Of a stretch of DNA of 64,000 bases, positions 27,993-36,266 are shown piece by piece. Source of the DNA: Saccharopolyspora kobensis (GTDB lineage Bacteria > Actinomycetota > Actinomycetes > Mycobacteriales > Pseudonocardiaceae). Numbering within the stretch: the stretch's first letter is position 1; the number at the start of each line of letters is the position of its first letter. Location: the NCBI RefSeq assembly GCF_900108315.1, contig NZ_FNVB01000004.1:248001-312000 (forward strand), in the 5' to 3' direction. The notes beneath the pieces were generated by a model. The model had not been told where the DNA came from. It worked only from the letters and a program-made list of their open reading frames with translations, and did no database searches. The position numbers and the translations under genes are program-made.

Positions 27993-28553
27993 GTGATCGA
28001 CAGCCGGGTGCAGCTCGTCCTCAAGCCGGAGAACGCCGAGGGTCAGGTCGTCAAGGTGGCCATGGAGCAGGACTGGGAGCTCCGCGTCATGGGCAACCGC
28101 AAGGCGGATGTCTTCATCAACGTCTTCCTCACCGACGACGAGGCCGAGGTCCGCTACACCGAGGATCCGCTGACCGGCATTCCGTTCGTGACGATCCGCG
28201 GTGCCGGTTGCGCGGAGATCGCGGAGCTGTTCAGGCCGGCCTGCGTTCTCCGCGAGTTCCCGGAGGCGCTGGCGCTCTTGCAGCGCGAAACCGACCGGGA
28301 CCAGCAGCTCCTCGCGATCGGCGCCGCCGCGAACACGGCTCCGGAGCAGCCCGTCGCAGAACTGGTCGAGGCGTTCCGAGCCCTGGCCGCGAATCCTGAC
28401 CCGGGGATCCGCCAAGCGGTGGTGATCGCGACGGGGTGCCGCCCCTGGCCGGAACTGGTGGAGATCGTGCGGGGGCTGTCCGAGCGCGACGAAGTCGAAC
28501 ACGTGCGGGCCAACGCCCGGCTGCTGCTGGAGGGCTTGGCGGGGCAGCGGTGA
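27993..28553 (+). CDS. Conserved-looking hypothetical protein
   Basis: I do not recognise this 186-residue protein. From GTG 27993 it starts with a mixed beta region (VQLVLKPENAEGQVVKVAME, then WELRVMGNRKADVFINVFLT) and continues as an alpha-helical, HEAT-like half (PVAELVEAFRALAANPDPGI, then GLSERDEVEHVRANARLLLE). No signal peptide or membrane helix is present, so it is probably cytosolic. Codon use fits the neighbours. It ends 31 bases before the convergent LysR gene. The longer upstream frame is antisense-like and was rejected. It might be an immunity or scaffold protein, but nothing supports a specific role. Confidence 0.6.
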   Translation: MIDSRVQLVLKPENAEGQVVKVAMEQDWELRVMGNRKADVFINVFLTDDEAEVRYTEDPLTGIPFVTIRGAGCAEIAELFRPACVLREFPEALALLQRETDRDQQLLAIGAAANTAPEQPVAELVEAFRALAANPDPGIRQAVVIATGCRPWPELVEIVRGLSERDEVEHVRANARLLLEGLAGQR

Positions 28554-28584
28554 TCGGGCCGCGCCGGAAGGGCGGAGCCGCCGC

Positions 28585-29484
28585 TCAGGCCAGCCGCAGT
28601 CGCGGGCCGAGCTCGCGGGCGAGGCTGGTGGTCAGCGACCGGAACGTCCGCACCGCCGGGTTCCGGTCGTCCGAGCGGGTGGCCAGCACGCTGTGCTCGG
28701 GCGGCGCGTCCAGCACCGGCACGCAGACCGTGCCCGGCCACGGGTAGTACCGCTGGAAGGACTCCAGCGCGGAACCGGCGCCCCGCCCGGCGGCGGCCGT
28801 GGTCAGCACCTCGTGCGGGGTCACCGCGTGCGACCGGCTGCGGTGCGGGGACAGCCCGCCGCGCGCGTCGGCGAAGTAGAGGTAGTCGCTGAACTGGCGC
28901 GGGGTGTGCTCGGGGAGGCTGACGTAGGGCAGTTCGAGCACGTCATCCAGGGTCGCGGCCGCCGCGTCGGCCAGCTCCCAGGACGCGGGCACCACCACGA
29001 TGCGCCGCTCGGTGGTCACCACGTCCACGGCGATCCGCTCGTCCACCGGAGCGGGCCGGACGAAGGCCACGTCGACCCGGTTCTGCACCAGCGCCGAGAC
29101 GTGCTCGGTGAAGTCCAGCGCGACGAACTCCACCGGTACCTCCGGGCAGGCCCGCTGGAACGCCTGCACGGCGGCGGGGGTGAGCTCGGCCGAGCCGTTG
29201 CTCATGATGCCGACCCGCAACGTCCGCGCCGACCCGGCCTCCGCCACGTCGGCCATCGCCGCGTCCAGCGCGGCCAGCAGGCCCCGCGCGTGCCCGACGA
29301 ACCGCTCGCCGGCCGGGGTGAGCCGCACCGGCGAGCGTTCCAGGAGCTGGACGCCGAGGTCGTGCTCCAGCTGCTTGATGTGCGCCGTGACCGACGCGGG
29401 CGACCGGAACAGCCGCTCGGCGGCCTTGCCGAAGTGGCCTTCCTCCGCGACCGCCAGGAAGGACGTCAACCGACGCAGGTCCAT
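28585..29484 (-). CDS. LysR-family transcriptional regulator
   Basis: A 299-residue regulator. The N-terminal winged helix (MDLRRLTSFLAVAEEGHFGK, then SPASVTAHIKQLEHDLGVQL) is followed by a periplasmic-binding-like effector domain (LRVGIMSNGSAEL and VDVAFVRPAPVD). TACGCT lies six bases before the ATG on the minus strand, the leaderless pattern. It is divergent from an MFS transporter with a 130-base gap, the usual arrangement for a LysR activator and its target. The effector is unknown. Confidence 0.92.
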   Translation of the reverse strand: MDLRRLTSFLAVAEEGHFGKAAERLFRSPASVTAHIKQLEHDLGVQLLERSPVRLTPAGERFVGHARGLLAALDAAMADVAEAGSARTLRVGIMSNGSAELTPAAVQAFQRACPEVPVEFVALDFTEHVSALVQNRVDVAFVRPAPVDERIAVDVVTTERRIVVVPASWELADAAAATLDDVLELPYVSLPEHTPRQFSDYLYFADARGGLSPHRSRSHAVTPHEVLTTAAAGRGAGSALESFQRYYPWPGTVCVPVLDAPPEHSVLATRSDDRNPAVRTFRSLTTSLARELGPRLRLA

Positions 29485-29614
29485 ACCCGCAGCGTACGAA
29501 GCGCGGGCGCCGGAATCGCCGGGGAACCGTCGCGCGAGGCGAGGATCACGGCCGCGTTCACGAATCCTGAACGCCTGGTGCGGCGGGGCGCCCCGGCGGC
29601 TTAGAACGACTGCT

Positions 29615-30841
29615 GTGCGGAACAAGTGGTTGCCCGCGGCGTTCCTGATGACCGCCGCGGGCTGGGGTGCGAATCAGTTCTCGCCGTTGCTGGGCGTCTA
29701 CCAGCACGACCTGGGGCTGTCCGCCAACGCGACGACGGGCCTGCTCGCGCTCTACGTGGTCGGGCTGCTGCCGGGCCTGCTGCTCGGCGGCCCGCTGGCC
29801 GACCGCCGGGGCCGGCGCCCGGTCGTCCTCGTCGCGGTCGCGATCAACGCCGTGGCGACGGTGGCGCTCATGCTCGGCGTCGACGTGCCGGTCTGGCTGG
29901 CGGTGGGGCGGTTGCTGACCGGCCTGAGCACGGGCGCGGTGCTGGCCGCGGGCAGTGCGTGGGTCCGGGAGCTGTCGCACCCGCCGTTCGGGACGGCGGT
30001 CGAGGACGGTGCCGGTGCTCGCCGGGCCGGGGTGATGCTCTCGATGGGCTTCAGCATCAGCGGCCTGGTTTCCGCGCTGATCGCGCAGTGGGGGCCGCAT
30101 CCGCTGGTCATCGCCTATCTGCCGCACCTGCTGCTGTCCGTGGCCGGTGTGGTCCTGGCGCTGTCCTGCCCGGAGACGCGTTCGGCCGGGAGCGATCCCG
30201 GAGCGCGCGGCGGCGGGATCGGGGATCCGCGGTTCCGGCGGCTCGTGCTGCCGGTCGCGCCGTGGGTGTTCGTCGGGCCGACGGTCGCGTTCGGGACGCT
30301 GCCCGGCCTGGTGACCAGCGACCTGCCCGGTTTCGAGACCGTCTACGCCGGTGTCACCGCGCTGATCACGCCGGGGCTCGGGGCGGTGGTGCAGCCGATC
30401 GCGCGCCGGATCGCCCGCCGCGGCGAGCGCGTTCCGGCCGTCGTCGGGCTCGTGGTGCTCGCGGCCGGGCTCGCGCTGGCGGCGGTTTCGGCGATGTGGG
30501 TGCTGCCCTGGTGGGCGCTGGTGGCCTGCCTGCTGATGGGCACCGGGTACGGGTTCACCGTGACCTTCTGCCTGACCGTGGTGGGCCGGATCGCCGGGCC
30601 TGCCGGACTGGCCCGGCTCACCGCCGTGTTCTGGTGCATCGCCTACCTCGGCTTCTGCACGCCGTTCGCGATCAGCCTGCTGGCCCCGGTCGCCTCGGCG
30701 CAGGTGCTGCTGCTCGTGCTGGTCGGCCTCGCGCTGATCACCACCGCGGCGGTGTCAGCCGGCGACGAGCCCGACCGAGATGGTCAGGAACGCCGCCGCG
30801 CTGACCACATCCAGCGACTTCGCGACTCGGGGGTTCTGTAG
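29615..30841 (+). CDS. MFS transporter
   Basis: A 408-residue transporter with twelve helices. The signature GPLADRRGRRPVVLVAVAIN marks loop 2-3 of the major facilitator superfamily. GTG 29615 follows TAGAAC with seven bases between, so it may be leaderless. The last 27 residues (from about GDEPDRDGQERRRADHIQRL) are hydrophilic and read antisense to the end of the LysE gene. The two genes overlap tail to tail by 87 bases, which suggests that the original stop was lost or that the tail was gained late. The divergent LysR regulator is the likely controller. The substrate is unknown. Confidence 0.88.
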   Translation: MRNKWLPAAFLMTAAGWGANQFSPLLGVYQHDLGLSANATTGLLALYVVGLLPGLLLGGPLADRRGRRPVVLVAVAINAVATVALMLGVDVPVWLAVGRLLTGLSTGAVLAAGSAWVRELSHPPFGTAVEDGAGARRAGVMLSMGFSISGLVSALIAQWGPHPLVIAYLPHLLLSVAGVVLALSCPETRSAGSDPGARGGGIGDPRFRRLVLPVAPWVFVGPTVAFGTLPGLVTSDLPGFETVYAGVTALITPGLGAVVQPIARRIARRGERVPAVVGLVVLAAGLALAAVSAMWVLPWWALVACLLMGTGYGFTVTFCLTVVGRIAGPAGLARLTAVFWCIAYLGFCTPFAISLLAPVASAQVLLLVLVGLALITTAAVSAGDEPDRDGQERRRADHIQRLRDSGVL

Positions 30842-31387
30842 CCGGTCGGCGATCTTCGCGGCGCCGAGCACCATCGAGGCCTCCCAGATCAGGGCCAGCA
30901 CCAGGAACACCACGCCGAGCATCACCAGCTGCAGCGCGGGTTGCGGCGCCGAGCCCACGAACTGCGGCAGGAACGCCAGGCTGAACAGCAGCATCTTCGG
31001 GTTGGTGAGGTTGCTGAACAGGCCGCGCAGGTAGGGGTTGGAGTTGTCCACCGGCGGCCCGCTGAGCGTGCCCTCGGCGCTCTTCTTCCTGGTCAGCCAC
31101 AGCCCGCGCAGGATCGACGCGGCCAGGTAGACCAGGTAGGCGGCACCGATCCACTTCAGCGCGGACAGCACGGCGGGGTGCTTGGTGACCAGCGCGCCGA
31201 GCCCGGAGATCACCAGCGCCACCTGCAGGATGCTCGCGGTGTGGATCCCGGCCAGCGCGAGCATCCCCGCCCGGCGACCGCGGTTGAGCGAGGTCCGCAG
31301 CAGCAGGAAGACGTCGACGCCGGGTGTCAGCACGACCACCACGCTGGCCACCAGGAAGGCGGGCAGCGGGGTCAGGTCCACGAGCAC
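30755..31387 (-). CDS. LysE/RhtB-family amino acid exporter
   Basis: A 210-residue inner membrane protein with six predicted helices. The N-terminal motif FLVASVVVVLTPGVDVFLLL contains the family TPG signature, and NLTNPKMLLFSLAFLPQFV carries the conserved NPK region. Family members export amino acids such as homoserine, threonine or leucine. GTG 31387 follows GGAGGAGGAACC. Its 3' end overlaps the convergent MFS gene by 87 bases. The specific substrate cannot be inferred. Confidence 0.92.
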   Translation of the reverse strand: MLVDLTPLPAFLVASVVVVLTPGVDVFLLLRTSLNRGRRAGMLALAGIHTASILQVALVISGLGALVTKHPAVLSALKWIGAAYLVYLAASILRGLWLTRKKSAEGTLSGPPVDNSNPYLRGLFSNLTNPKMLLFSLAFLPQFVGSAPQPALQLVMLGVVFLVLALIWEASMVLGAAKIADRLQNPRVAKSLDVVSAAAFLTISVGLVAG

Positions 31388-31574
31388 GGTTCCTCCTCCA
31401 GGGCAGCACGAAGGTGCTGATCACTTGATCGGGTTGGATCTGTCACCTGTTCAGGCGCAGTTCGCGGACCCGGTGCAGGGAGGTGCTCCGGGTCCGTGGT
31501 GACGCGGGAAGGATGAGCAGCGGTCGACAGTGACACCCTCAGTAAAATTTCCCGGCGTCATCCATCTTAACGAA

Positions 31575-31613
31575 ATATTTTCCTGACACCCTGTGAGTTG
31601 CGCCTCGTAATGT
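31575..31613 (+). promoter_or_regulatory. Candidate promoter region of protease B
   Basis: The gap 31388-31674 contains an AT-rich stretch. ATATTTTCCTGA (31575-31586) resembles a site upstream of protease A, and TAATGT (31608-31613) could be a -10 box with CTGACA upstream at a somewhat long 19-base spacing. Confidence 0.3.
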
Positions 31614-31674
31614 CCCGGTGCCCGAGTGACTACGGTGTGCCGTCGGCAAGATCGGCGACAGTGGGAGGCCCGAG

Positions 31675-32481
31675 GTGACGCGTGGCAGGACCGGGACCGC
31701 AGTGCGACGGCTCGTGATCACCGGTGCGGTGGCGGCGCTGACCGGTGTGTACCCGGCGACGGCGGGCGCGGCGGAGGAACCGCAGGCGCGGGTGCTCGGC
31801 GGTACCGCGGCCACCATCGACGAGGCCCCGTGGCTGGTCGCCCTGACCGACGACCAGGGCCGCCAGTTCTGCGGCGGCACCCTGCTGACCCCGATCAAGG
31901 TGGTCACGGCGGCGCACTGCATGCAGGAACCGCTCACCGGCGGCCAGCGCGAGCCGCAGCGGCTGCGCGCGATCGCCGGCCGCACCGACCTGAGCACCAC
32001 CGACGGCACGGTCGCCGAGGTGGACCGGGTCTGGGTGCACCCCGGCTTCCGCGGCTACACCAGCGGCGACGACGTGGCGGTCCTGACGCTGCACCGGCCG
32101 CTGCGCCAGCCGCTGCTGGAGGTGGTCGAGCAGGGCGAGACCGAGCCGTACCGGCCCGGCACGGTCGGCCGCGTCTACGGCTGGGGCAAGACCAGCGAAT
32201 CGGGCCGGCCGTCGACGACCCTGCGCGCGGTGGACGTCCCGGTCACGACCGACGAGTCCTGTCGCGCCGCCTACCCGAACTACGACCCGCGGAGCATGTT
32301 CTGCGCCGGAGTGCCCGAAGGCGGCCGCGATGCGTGCGCCGGGGATTCGGGCGGCCCGATCGTGGCGGACAACCGCCTGATCGGGGTGGTCTCCTACGGC
32401 ACGGGTTGCGGTCGGCCGAACACCCCGGGCGTCTACACCCGCCTGTCCAGCTACGCCGACGAGCTCGCCGAACAGCTCTGA
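31675..32481 (+). CDS. Secreted trypsin-like serine protease B
   Basis: A 268-residue paralogue of the protease at 27072-27878. The signal peptide is LVITGAVAALTGVYPATAGA. VLGG (40-43) marks the mature N-terminus. His81 (AAHC), Asp133 (GDDVAVL) and Ser225 (GDSGGP) form the triad, and Asp219 sets trypsin-like specificity. GTG follows GGGAGG. The two proteases share length, propeptide size and an upstream 12-base motif, so they probably arose by duplication and may be expressed together. An LysR/MFS/LysE block now separates them. Confidence 0.94.
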   Translation: MTRGRTGTAVRRLVITGAVAALTGVYPATAGAAEEPQARVLGGTAATIDEAPWLVALTDDQGRQFCGGTLLTPIKVVTAAHCMQEPLTGGQREPQRLRAIAGRTDLSTTDGTVAEVDRVWVHPGFRGYTSGDDVAVLTLHRPLRQPLLEVVEQGETEPYRPGTVGRVYGWGKTSESGRPSTTLRAVDVPVTTDESCRAAYPNYDPRSMFCAGVPEGGRDACAGDSGGPIVADNRLIGVVSYGTGCGRPNTPGVYTRLSSYADELAEQL

Positions 32482-32623
32482 GAGCGCTGTCGGCGGAGCC
32501 GGTCGCACATCAGCAGGGGCACCCGCGGTCCGGGGAAGCACTCGGGCTCCGCCAAGCGACCACCATCAGGGCTCCGGGAAAACCGGTTGAAGGCACCGCT
32601 CGGCCTGGCACAGGCTGAGCGGT

Positions 32624-33235
32624 GTGAAAGATCAGGAAAGCACCGGGTACCGCGCTGTCCGGGCGCAGCACACGGCGACGTCGATCACGGTCTACCAGGC
32701 GTACTCGGCGGAGATCGCCGACGCGGCCTTGGCGGCCGGGACGTTCGCGCCGCCGTTCAAGCGCGAGCGCATGACGTGGATCAAGCCGTCGTTCCGGTGG
32801 ATGGCCTACCGCTGCGGCTGGGCCACCAAGCCGGGCCAGGAACGCGTGCTCGCGGTCGAGATCACCCGCGAGGGCTTCGAGTGGGCGCTCGAGCACGCCG
32901 GCTTGAGCCACTTCGAGCCGGACACCCACGGCACCCGCGAGCAGTGGGCGGAGCAGCAGCGGGCGAGCCCGGTGCGGGTCCAGTGGGATCCGGAGCGGGA
33001 CCTCCGCCTCCGGCCGCTGGGGCACCGGTCCATCCAAATAGGACTCGGCGGCGAAGCGGTGCACCGCTACGTGGACGACTGGATCACCGGCATCGCCGAC
33101 GTCACCCCGGTGATGCGCGGGGTGGCGGAGCTGGTGGCGGCGGGCGACCTCGAAGCGGCCCGGGCGGGTCTGCCGCAGGAGGAGCCGTACCCGCTGCCGG
33201 ACCGCATCACTCGCCGCCTCGGGGCCACCGGATGA
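32624..33235 (+). CDS. DUF4291 family protein
   Basis: A 203-residue cytosolic protein. The central block FKRERMTWIKPSFRWMAYRC followed by GWATKPGQERVLAVEITREG is the DUF4291 hallmark, and VRVQWDPERDLRLRPLGHRS with IQIGLGGEAVHRY closes the domain. No function is established for the family. The GTG start lacks a strong RBS, and the gene appears to be transcribed alone. It is co-directional with the ElaA-like gene about 100 bases downstream. Confidence 0.88.
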   Translation: MKDQESTGYRAVRAQHTATSITVYQAYSAEIADAALAAGTFAPPFKRERMTWIKPSFRWMAYRCGWATKPGQERVLAVEITREGFEWALEHAGLSHFEPDTHGTREQWAEQQRASPVRVQWDPERDLRLRPLGHRSIQIGLGGEAVHRYVDDWITGIADVTPVMRGVAELVAAGDLEAARAGLPQEEPYPLPDRITRRLGATG

Positions 33236-33336
33236 CCGGGAGCCCTCTCCGGAGCAGCTTCCGCCGGGAGTGGCGTTGACTACTCCGGTGCAGGTGAATG
33301 CGGGTTTCGAGACCCCGTTGTGATATCCAAGTAGGG

Positions 33337-33804
33337 ATGACCCTCCAGCCGCTCGCGACCGCCGTCCACCGCGCTTACACCGCGGACCTGGACGCCGAGG
33401 ACTTCTACCGGATGCTGCGCCTGCGCGTCGACGTGTTCGTCGTCGAGCAGGAGTGTCCGTACCCGGAGCTGGACGGGCGCGATCTGGAGGAGACCACCCG
33501 GCACTTCTGGATCGACTCGGCCGACGGATACGTGCTGGGCTACCTGCGGCTGCTGGAAGATCCCGACGGCACTTTCCGGATCGGGCGGGTGTGCACCGCC
33601 AAGTCCGCGCGCGGGCTGGGGCTCGGGCGCAAGCTGATGCGCGCCGCCGTCGCCGAGGTGCAGCACGCGCCCGCGGTGCTCGCCGCGCAGACCTACGCCA
33701 AGGAGTTCTACCGCTCCTTCGGGTTCGTCGAGGAGGGCGAGGAGTACCTCGAGGACGGCATTCCGCACGTCGACATGCGCCGGGAGCCGCGCCGCCGGGC
33801 GTGA
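33337..33804 (+). CDS. ElaA-like GNAT N-acetyltransferase
   Basis: A 155-residue acetyltransferase. The ElaA pattern LRLRVDVFVVEQECPYPELD near the N-terminus is followed by the acetyl-CoA site RVCTAKSARGLGLGRKLMRA and the FYRSFGFVEEGEEYLEDGIP end. ATG 33337 was preferred to upstream starts by alignment with this family. In M. tuberculosis a GNAT gene (Rv2851c) also precedes the chelatase and cobO genes, so this is part of the conserved backbone. The acetyl acceptor is unknown. Confidence 0.9.
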   Translation: MTLQPLATAVHRAYTADLDAEDFYRMLRLRVDVFVVEQECPYPELDGRDLEETTRHFWIDSADGYVLGYLRLLEDPDGTFRIGRVCTAKSARGLGLGRKLMRAAVAEVQHAPAVLAAQTYAKEFYRSFGFVEEGEEYLEDGIPHVDMRREPRRRA

Positions 33805-33861
33805 TCGCAGTGGTGCGCGTCTCGCGCGGTTGGTCCGCCGCGCCGGTTCTGCGACGATGCT

Positions 33862-34020
33862 CCATGATCCGAATGCAAGGGGTGCGGCAGGAAGCCGGTG
33901 CGAATCCGGCACGGTCGGCGCCACTGTGACCGGGGAGCGGCCCTCCCCCGAGAGCCACCGGGGCGACCTGGGAAGGCCGGAGGGGCGCGGAGATCCGGGA
34001 GTCAGGACACTGCACCCCCT
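33862..34020 (+). ncRNA. Cobalamin (B12) riboswitch upstream of the chelatase gene
   Basis: The aptamer landmarks are in order: GGAAGCCGGTGCGAATCCGG (33890 onward), the B12 box GCCACTG (33920-33926) followed by TGACCGGGGAGC, a variable arm, and GAGTCAGGACAC near 34000-34011. A GC-rich hairpin (CGGGGCGTCCGCACCCCG) then precedes the AGGAAGGA RBS and could hide it when cobalamin is bound. The target is the gene at 34066. Boundaries are approximate. Confidence 0.93.
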
Positions 34021-34065
34021 TGTTCCCGCCACCGGGGCGTCCGCACCCCGAGGAAGGAACCCGGC

Positions 34066-36078
34066 ATGACCGCTGCTCCGCGCTTCCCCTTCTCGGCCGT
34101 CGTCGGCCACGACGATCTGCGGCTGGCGCTGCTGCTCAACGCCGTGCACCCGCGAATCGGCGGAGTGCTGGTGCGAGGTGAGAAGGGCACGGCGAAATCC
34201 ACCGTGGTGCGCGCGCTCGCCTCGCTGCTGCCGCCGCTCGATGTGATCTCCGACTGCCGCTTCGGCTGCGCTCCGACCAGCCCCGACCCGCAGTGCCCGG
34301 ACGGGCCGCACGGCTCGACCGCGGCGCAGCGCCCGGCGCAGCTCGTCGAGCTGCCGGTGGGCGCCACCGAGGACCGCCTGATCGGTTCGCTCGACCTGGA
34401 GCGGGCGCTGACCGAGGGCGTCCGCGCCTTCCAGCCCGGTCTGCTCGCCGCCGCCCACCGCGGCGTGCTGTACGTCGACGAGGTCAACCTGCTGCACGAC
34501 CACCTGGTCGACCTGCTGCTGGACGCCGCCGCGATGGGCCGCGCGCACGTCGAGCGGGAGGGCGTTTCGGTCTCGCACGCGGCGTCGTTCCTGCTGGTGG
34601 GCACGATGAACCCGGAGGAGGGCGAGCTGCGGCCGCAGCTGCTCGACCGGTTCGGCCTCACCGTGCACGTCGCGGCCTCGCGGGAGGTCGCCACCCGCAC
34701 CGAGGTGGTCCGCCGCAGGCTGGCCTTCGAAGCCGACCCGGCCGGATTCGCCGCGAAGTGGGCCGAGGCCGACGCGGAGCTGGCCGAGAGCATCCGCATC
34801 GCGCGCGACCGGGTCCCGCGGGTGCAGCTGCCGGACGCCGAACTCCGCCGGATCTCCGCGCTGTGCGCGTCCTTCGACGTCGACGGGATGCGCGCCGACC
34901 TCGTGCTGGCCCGCACCGCGATCGCGCACGCGGCCTGGCGCGGAGCCGACGCGGTCGTCGCGGAGGACGTCGAGGCAGCCGCCCGGCTCGCGCTGCCGCA
35001 CCGGCGCCGCCGGGATCCCTTCGACGAACCCGGCATGGCCGAGGACCAGCTGGAACAAGCGCTCGCCGAGGCGGCGGAGCACGCCGAGGACGGGCCGGAG
35101 CCGCCGGACGGGCCGGACGGCCCGGACGGCGGTGGGCAGGCTCCGGAGGAGCCGGCGGAGCCGTCCGGCGGAAGCGGCGCGGAGGAGCGCAGCGACGGGC
35201 GCGCACCGGCGGACAAGGCGCCGGCGGCGCCGACGCCGGCGTTCCGGGCGCGGCTGCTGGAGGTGCCGGGACTCGGCGACGGGGCGCCGGGACGGCGCTC
35301 GCGGTCGCGTTCGCGGAGCGGCCGGACGACGCGGCCGTCCACTGTGGAAGGACATGGCGTCCACGTGGCGGCGACCTTGGCGGCCGCTGCACCGCACCAG
35401 GTCGCACGGGGTCGCAGCGGTCCGGGACTGGTGCTGCGGTCCGAGGACCTGCGGCGCGGCATCCGGGAAGGGCGCGAGGGGAACCTGGTGCTGTTCGCGG
35501 TGGACGCCTCCGGGTCGATGGCCGCCAGGGAGCGGATGTCCGCCGTCAGCGGCGCGGTGCTGTCGCTGCTGCGGGACGCCTACCAGCGGCGGGACAAGGT
35601 CGGCGTGGTGACCTTCCGGGGTGATTCGGCGGAGCTCGCGCTGCCTCCGACGTCCTCTGTGGACATCGCGGCGGCACGCATGCGCGGGCTGCGCACGGGT
35701 GGCCGCACCCCGCTCGCCGACGGGTTGTTGCAGGTCCAGCGGGTGGTGCAGCGGGAGCGGACGCGTGATCCGCAGCGCCGCGCGCTGGTCGTGCTGCTCA
35801 CCGACGGGAAGGCCACCGTGGCGGTTGATTCCGGGCTGAGCGGTCGTGATCGCGCTCAGCGCGCGGTGGCCGATGCGCTGCGGGCCGCCGGCCTGGTGGC
35901 CGGGACGGGGGCGGCATCGATCGTCGTGGACTGCGAGAGCGGGATGGTCCGGCTGGGACTGCCCGCCAAGCTGGCCGCTGCTCTCGGTGGTCCGTGCCTG
36001 CGGCTCGAAGAGCTCTCCGCGGAGAACGTCGCGGGTGTGGTGCGCGCTGTCCGGGATGAACGCCCGCAGGCCGCTTGA
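34066..36078 (+). CDS. ChlI/ChlD-like chelatase subunit, probable partner of CobN
   Basis: A 670-residue fusion of an AAA+ ATPase (ChlI-like) and a von Willebrand A domain (ChlD-like). The P-loop is GEKGTAKST (38-46), Walker B is in [11 protein letters not shown], and a [17 protein letters not shown] insertion holds cysteines. A proline- and acid-rich linker (about 345-440) joins to the VWA domain with the MIDAS motif DASGS (from Asp480). In actinobacteria this protein is thought to energise CobN for cobalt insertion into hydrogenobyrinate a,c-diamide in place of CobS/CobT (established only by analogy). The B12 riboswitch just upstream supports that role over chlorophyll synthesis. Confidence 0.9.
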   Translation: MTAAPRFPFSAVVGHDDLRLALLLNAVHPRIGGVLVRGEKGTAKSTVVRALASLLPPLDVISDCRFGCAPTSPDPQCPDGPHGSTAAQRPAQLVELPVGATEDRLIGSLDLERALTEGVRAFQPGLLAAAHRGVLYVDEVNLLHDHLVDLLLDAAAMGRAHVEREGVSVSHAASFLLVGTMNPEEGELRPQLLDRFGLTVHVAASREVATRTEVVRRRLAFEADPAGFAAKWAEADAELAESIRIARDRVPRVQLPDAELRRISALCASFDVDGMRADLVLARTAIAHAAWRGADAVVAEDVEAAARLALPHRRRRDPFDEPGMAEDQLEQALAEAAEHAEDGPEPPDGPDGPDGGGQAPEEPAEPSGGSGAEERSDGRAPADKAPAAPTPAFRARLLEVPGLGDGAPGRRSRSRSRSGRTTRPSTVEGHGVHVAATLAAAAPHQVARGRSGPGLVLRSEDLRRGIREGREGNLVLFAVDASGSMAARERMSAVSGAVLSLLRDAYQRRDKVGVVTFRGDSAELALPPTSSVDIAAARMRGLRTGGRTPLADGLLQVQRVVQRERTRDPQRRALVVLLTDGKATVAVDSGLSGRDRAQRAVADALRAAGLVAGTGAASIVVDCESGMVRLGLPAKLAAALGGPCLRLEELSAENVAGVVRAVRDERPQAA

Positions 36079-36110
36079 TCTCGTTTTGGTTACGAGATTG
36101 CAGATTGCGA

Positions 36111-36172
36111 GTACCGACCCGCTGGTCGGATTGGTACGGTGACTGCCGTCCACCTGACCCCCAGGGGTGGAC
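36111..36172. other. Two small hairpins between the chelatase stop and its terminator
   Basis: GTACC-GACC and GGTC-GGTAC arms form a first stem-loop (36111-36137). GTCCACC and GGTGGAC form a second (36148-36172). They lie in the 188-base convergent gap and have no known match that I recognise. Confidence 0.4.
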
Positions 36173-36181
36173 TTGCGAAGT

Positions 36182-36233
36182 GCCCCCGCGCTCCCGGCGA
36201 CCCCCAGGCCGGTTGAGTGCGGGGGCCCTTTTT
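36182..36233 (+). terminator. Rho-independent terminator of the chelatase gene
   Basis: GCCCCCGC (36182-36189) pairs with GCGGGGGC (36219-36226), followed by CCTTTTTG. The U-tract and stem make a standard terminator. Confidence 0.85.
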
Positions 36234-36266
36234 GCACCGGAGTCGGGAGCGGTGGTGGTGCGCCGC

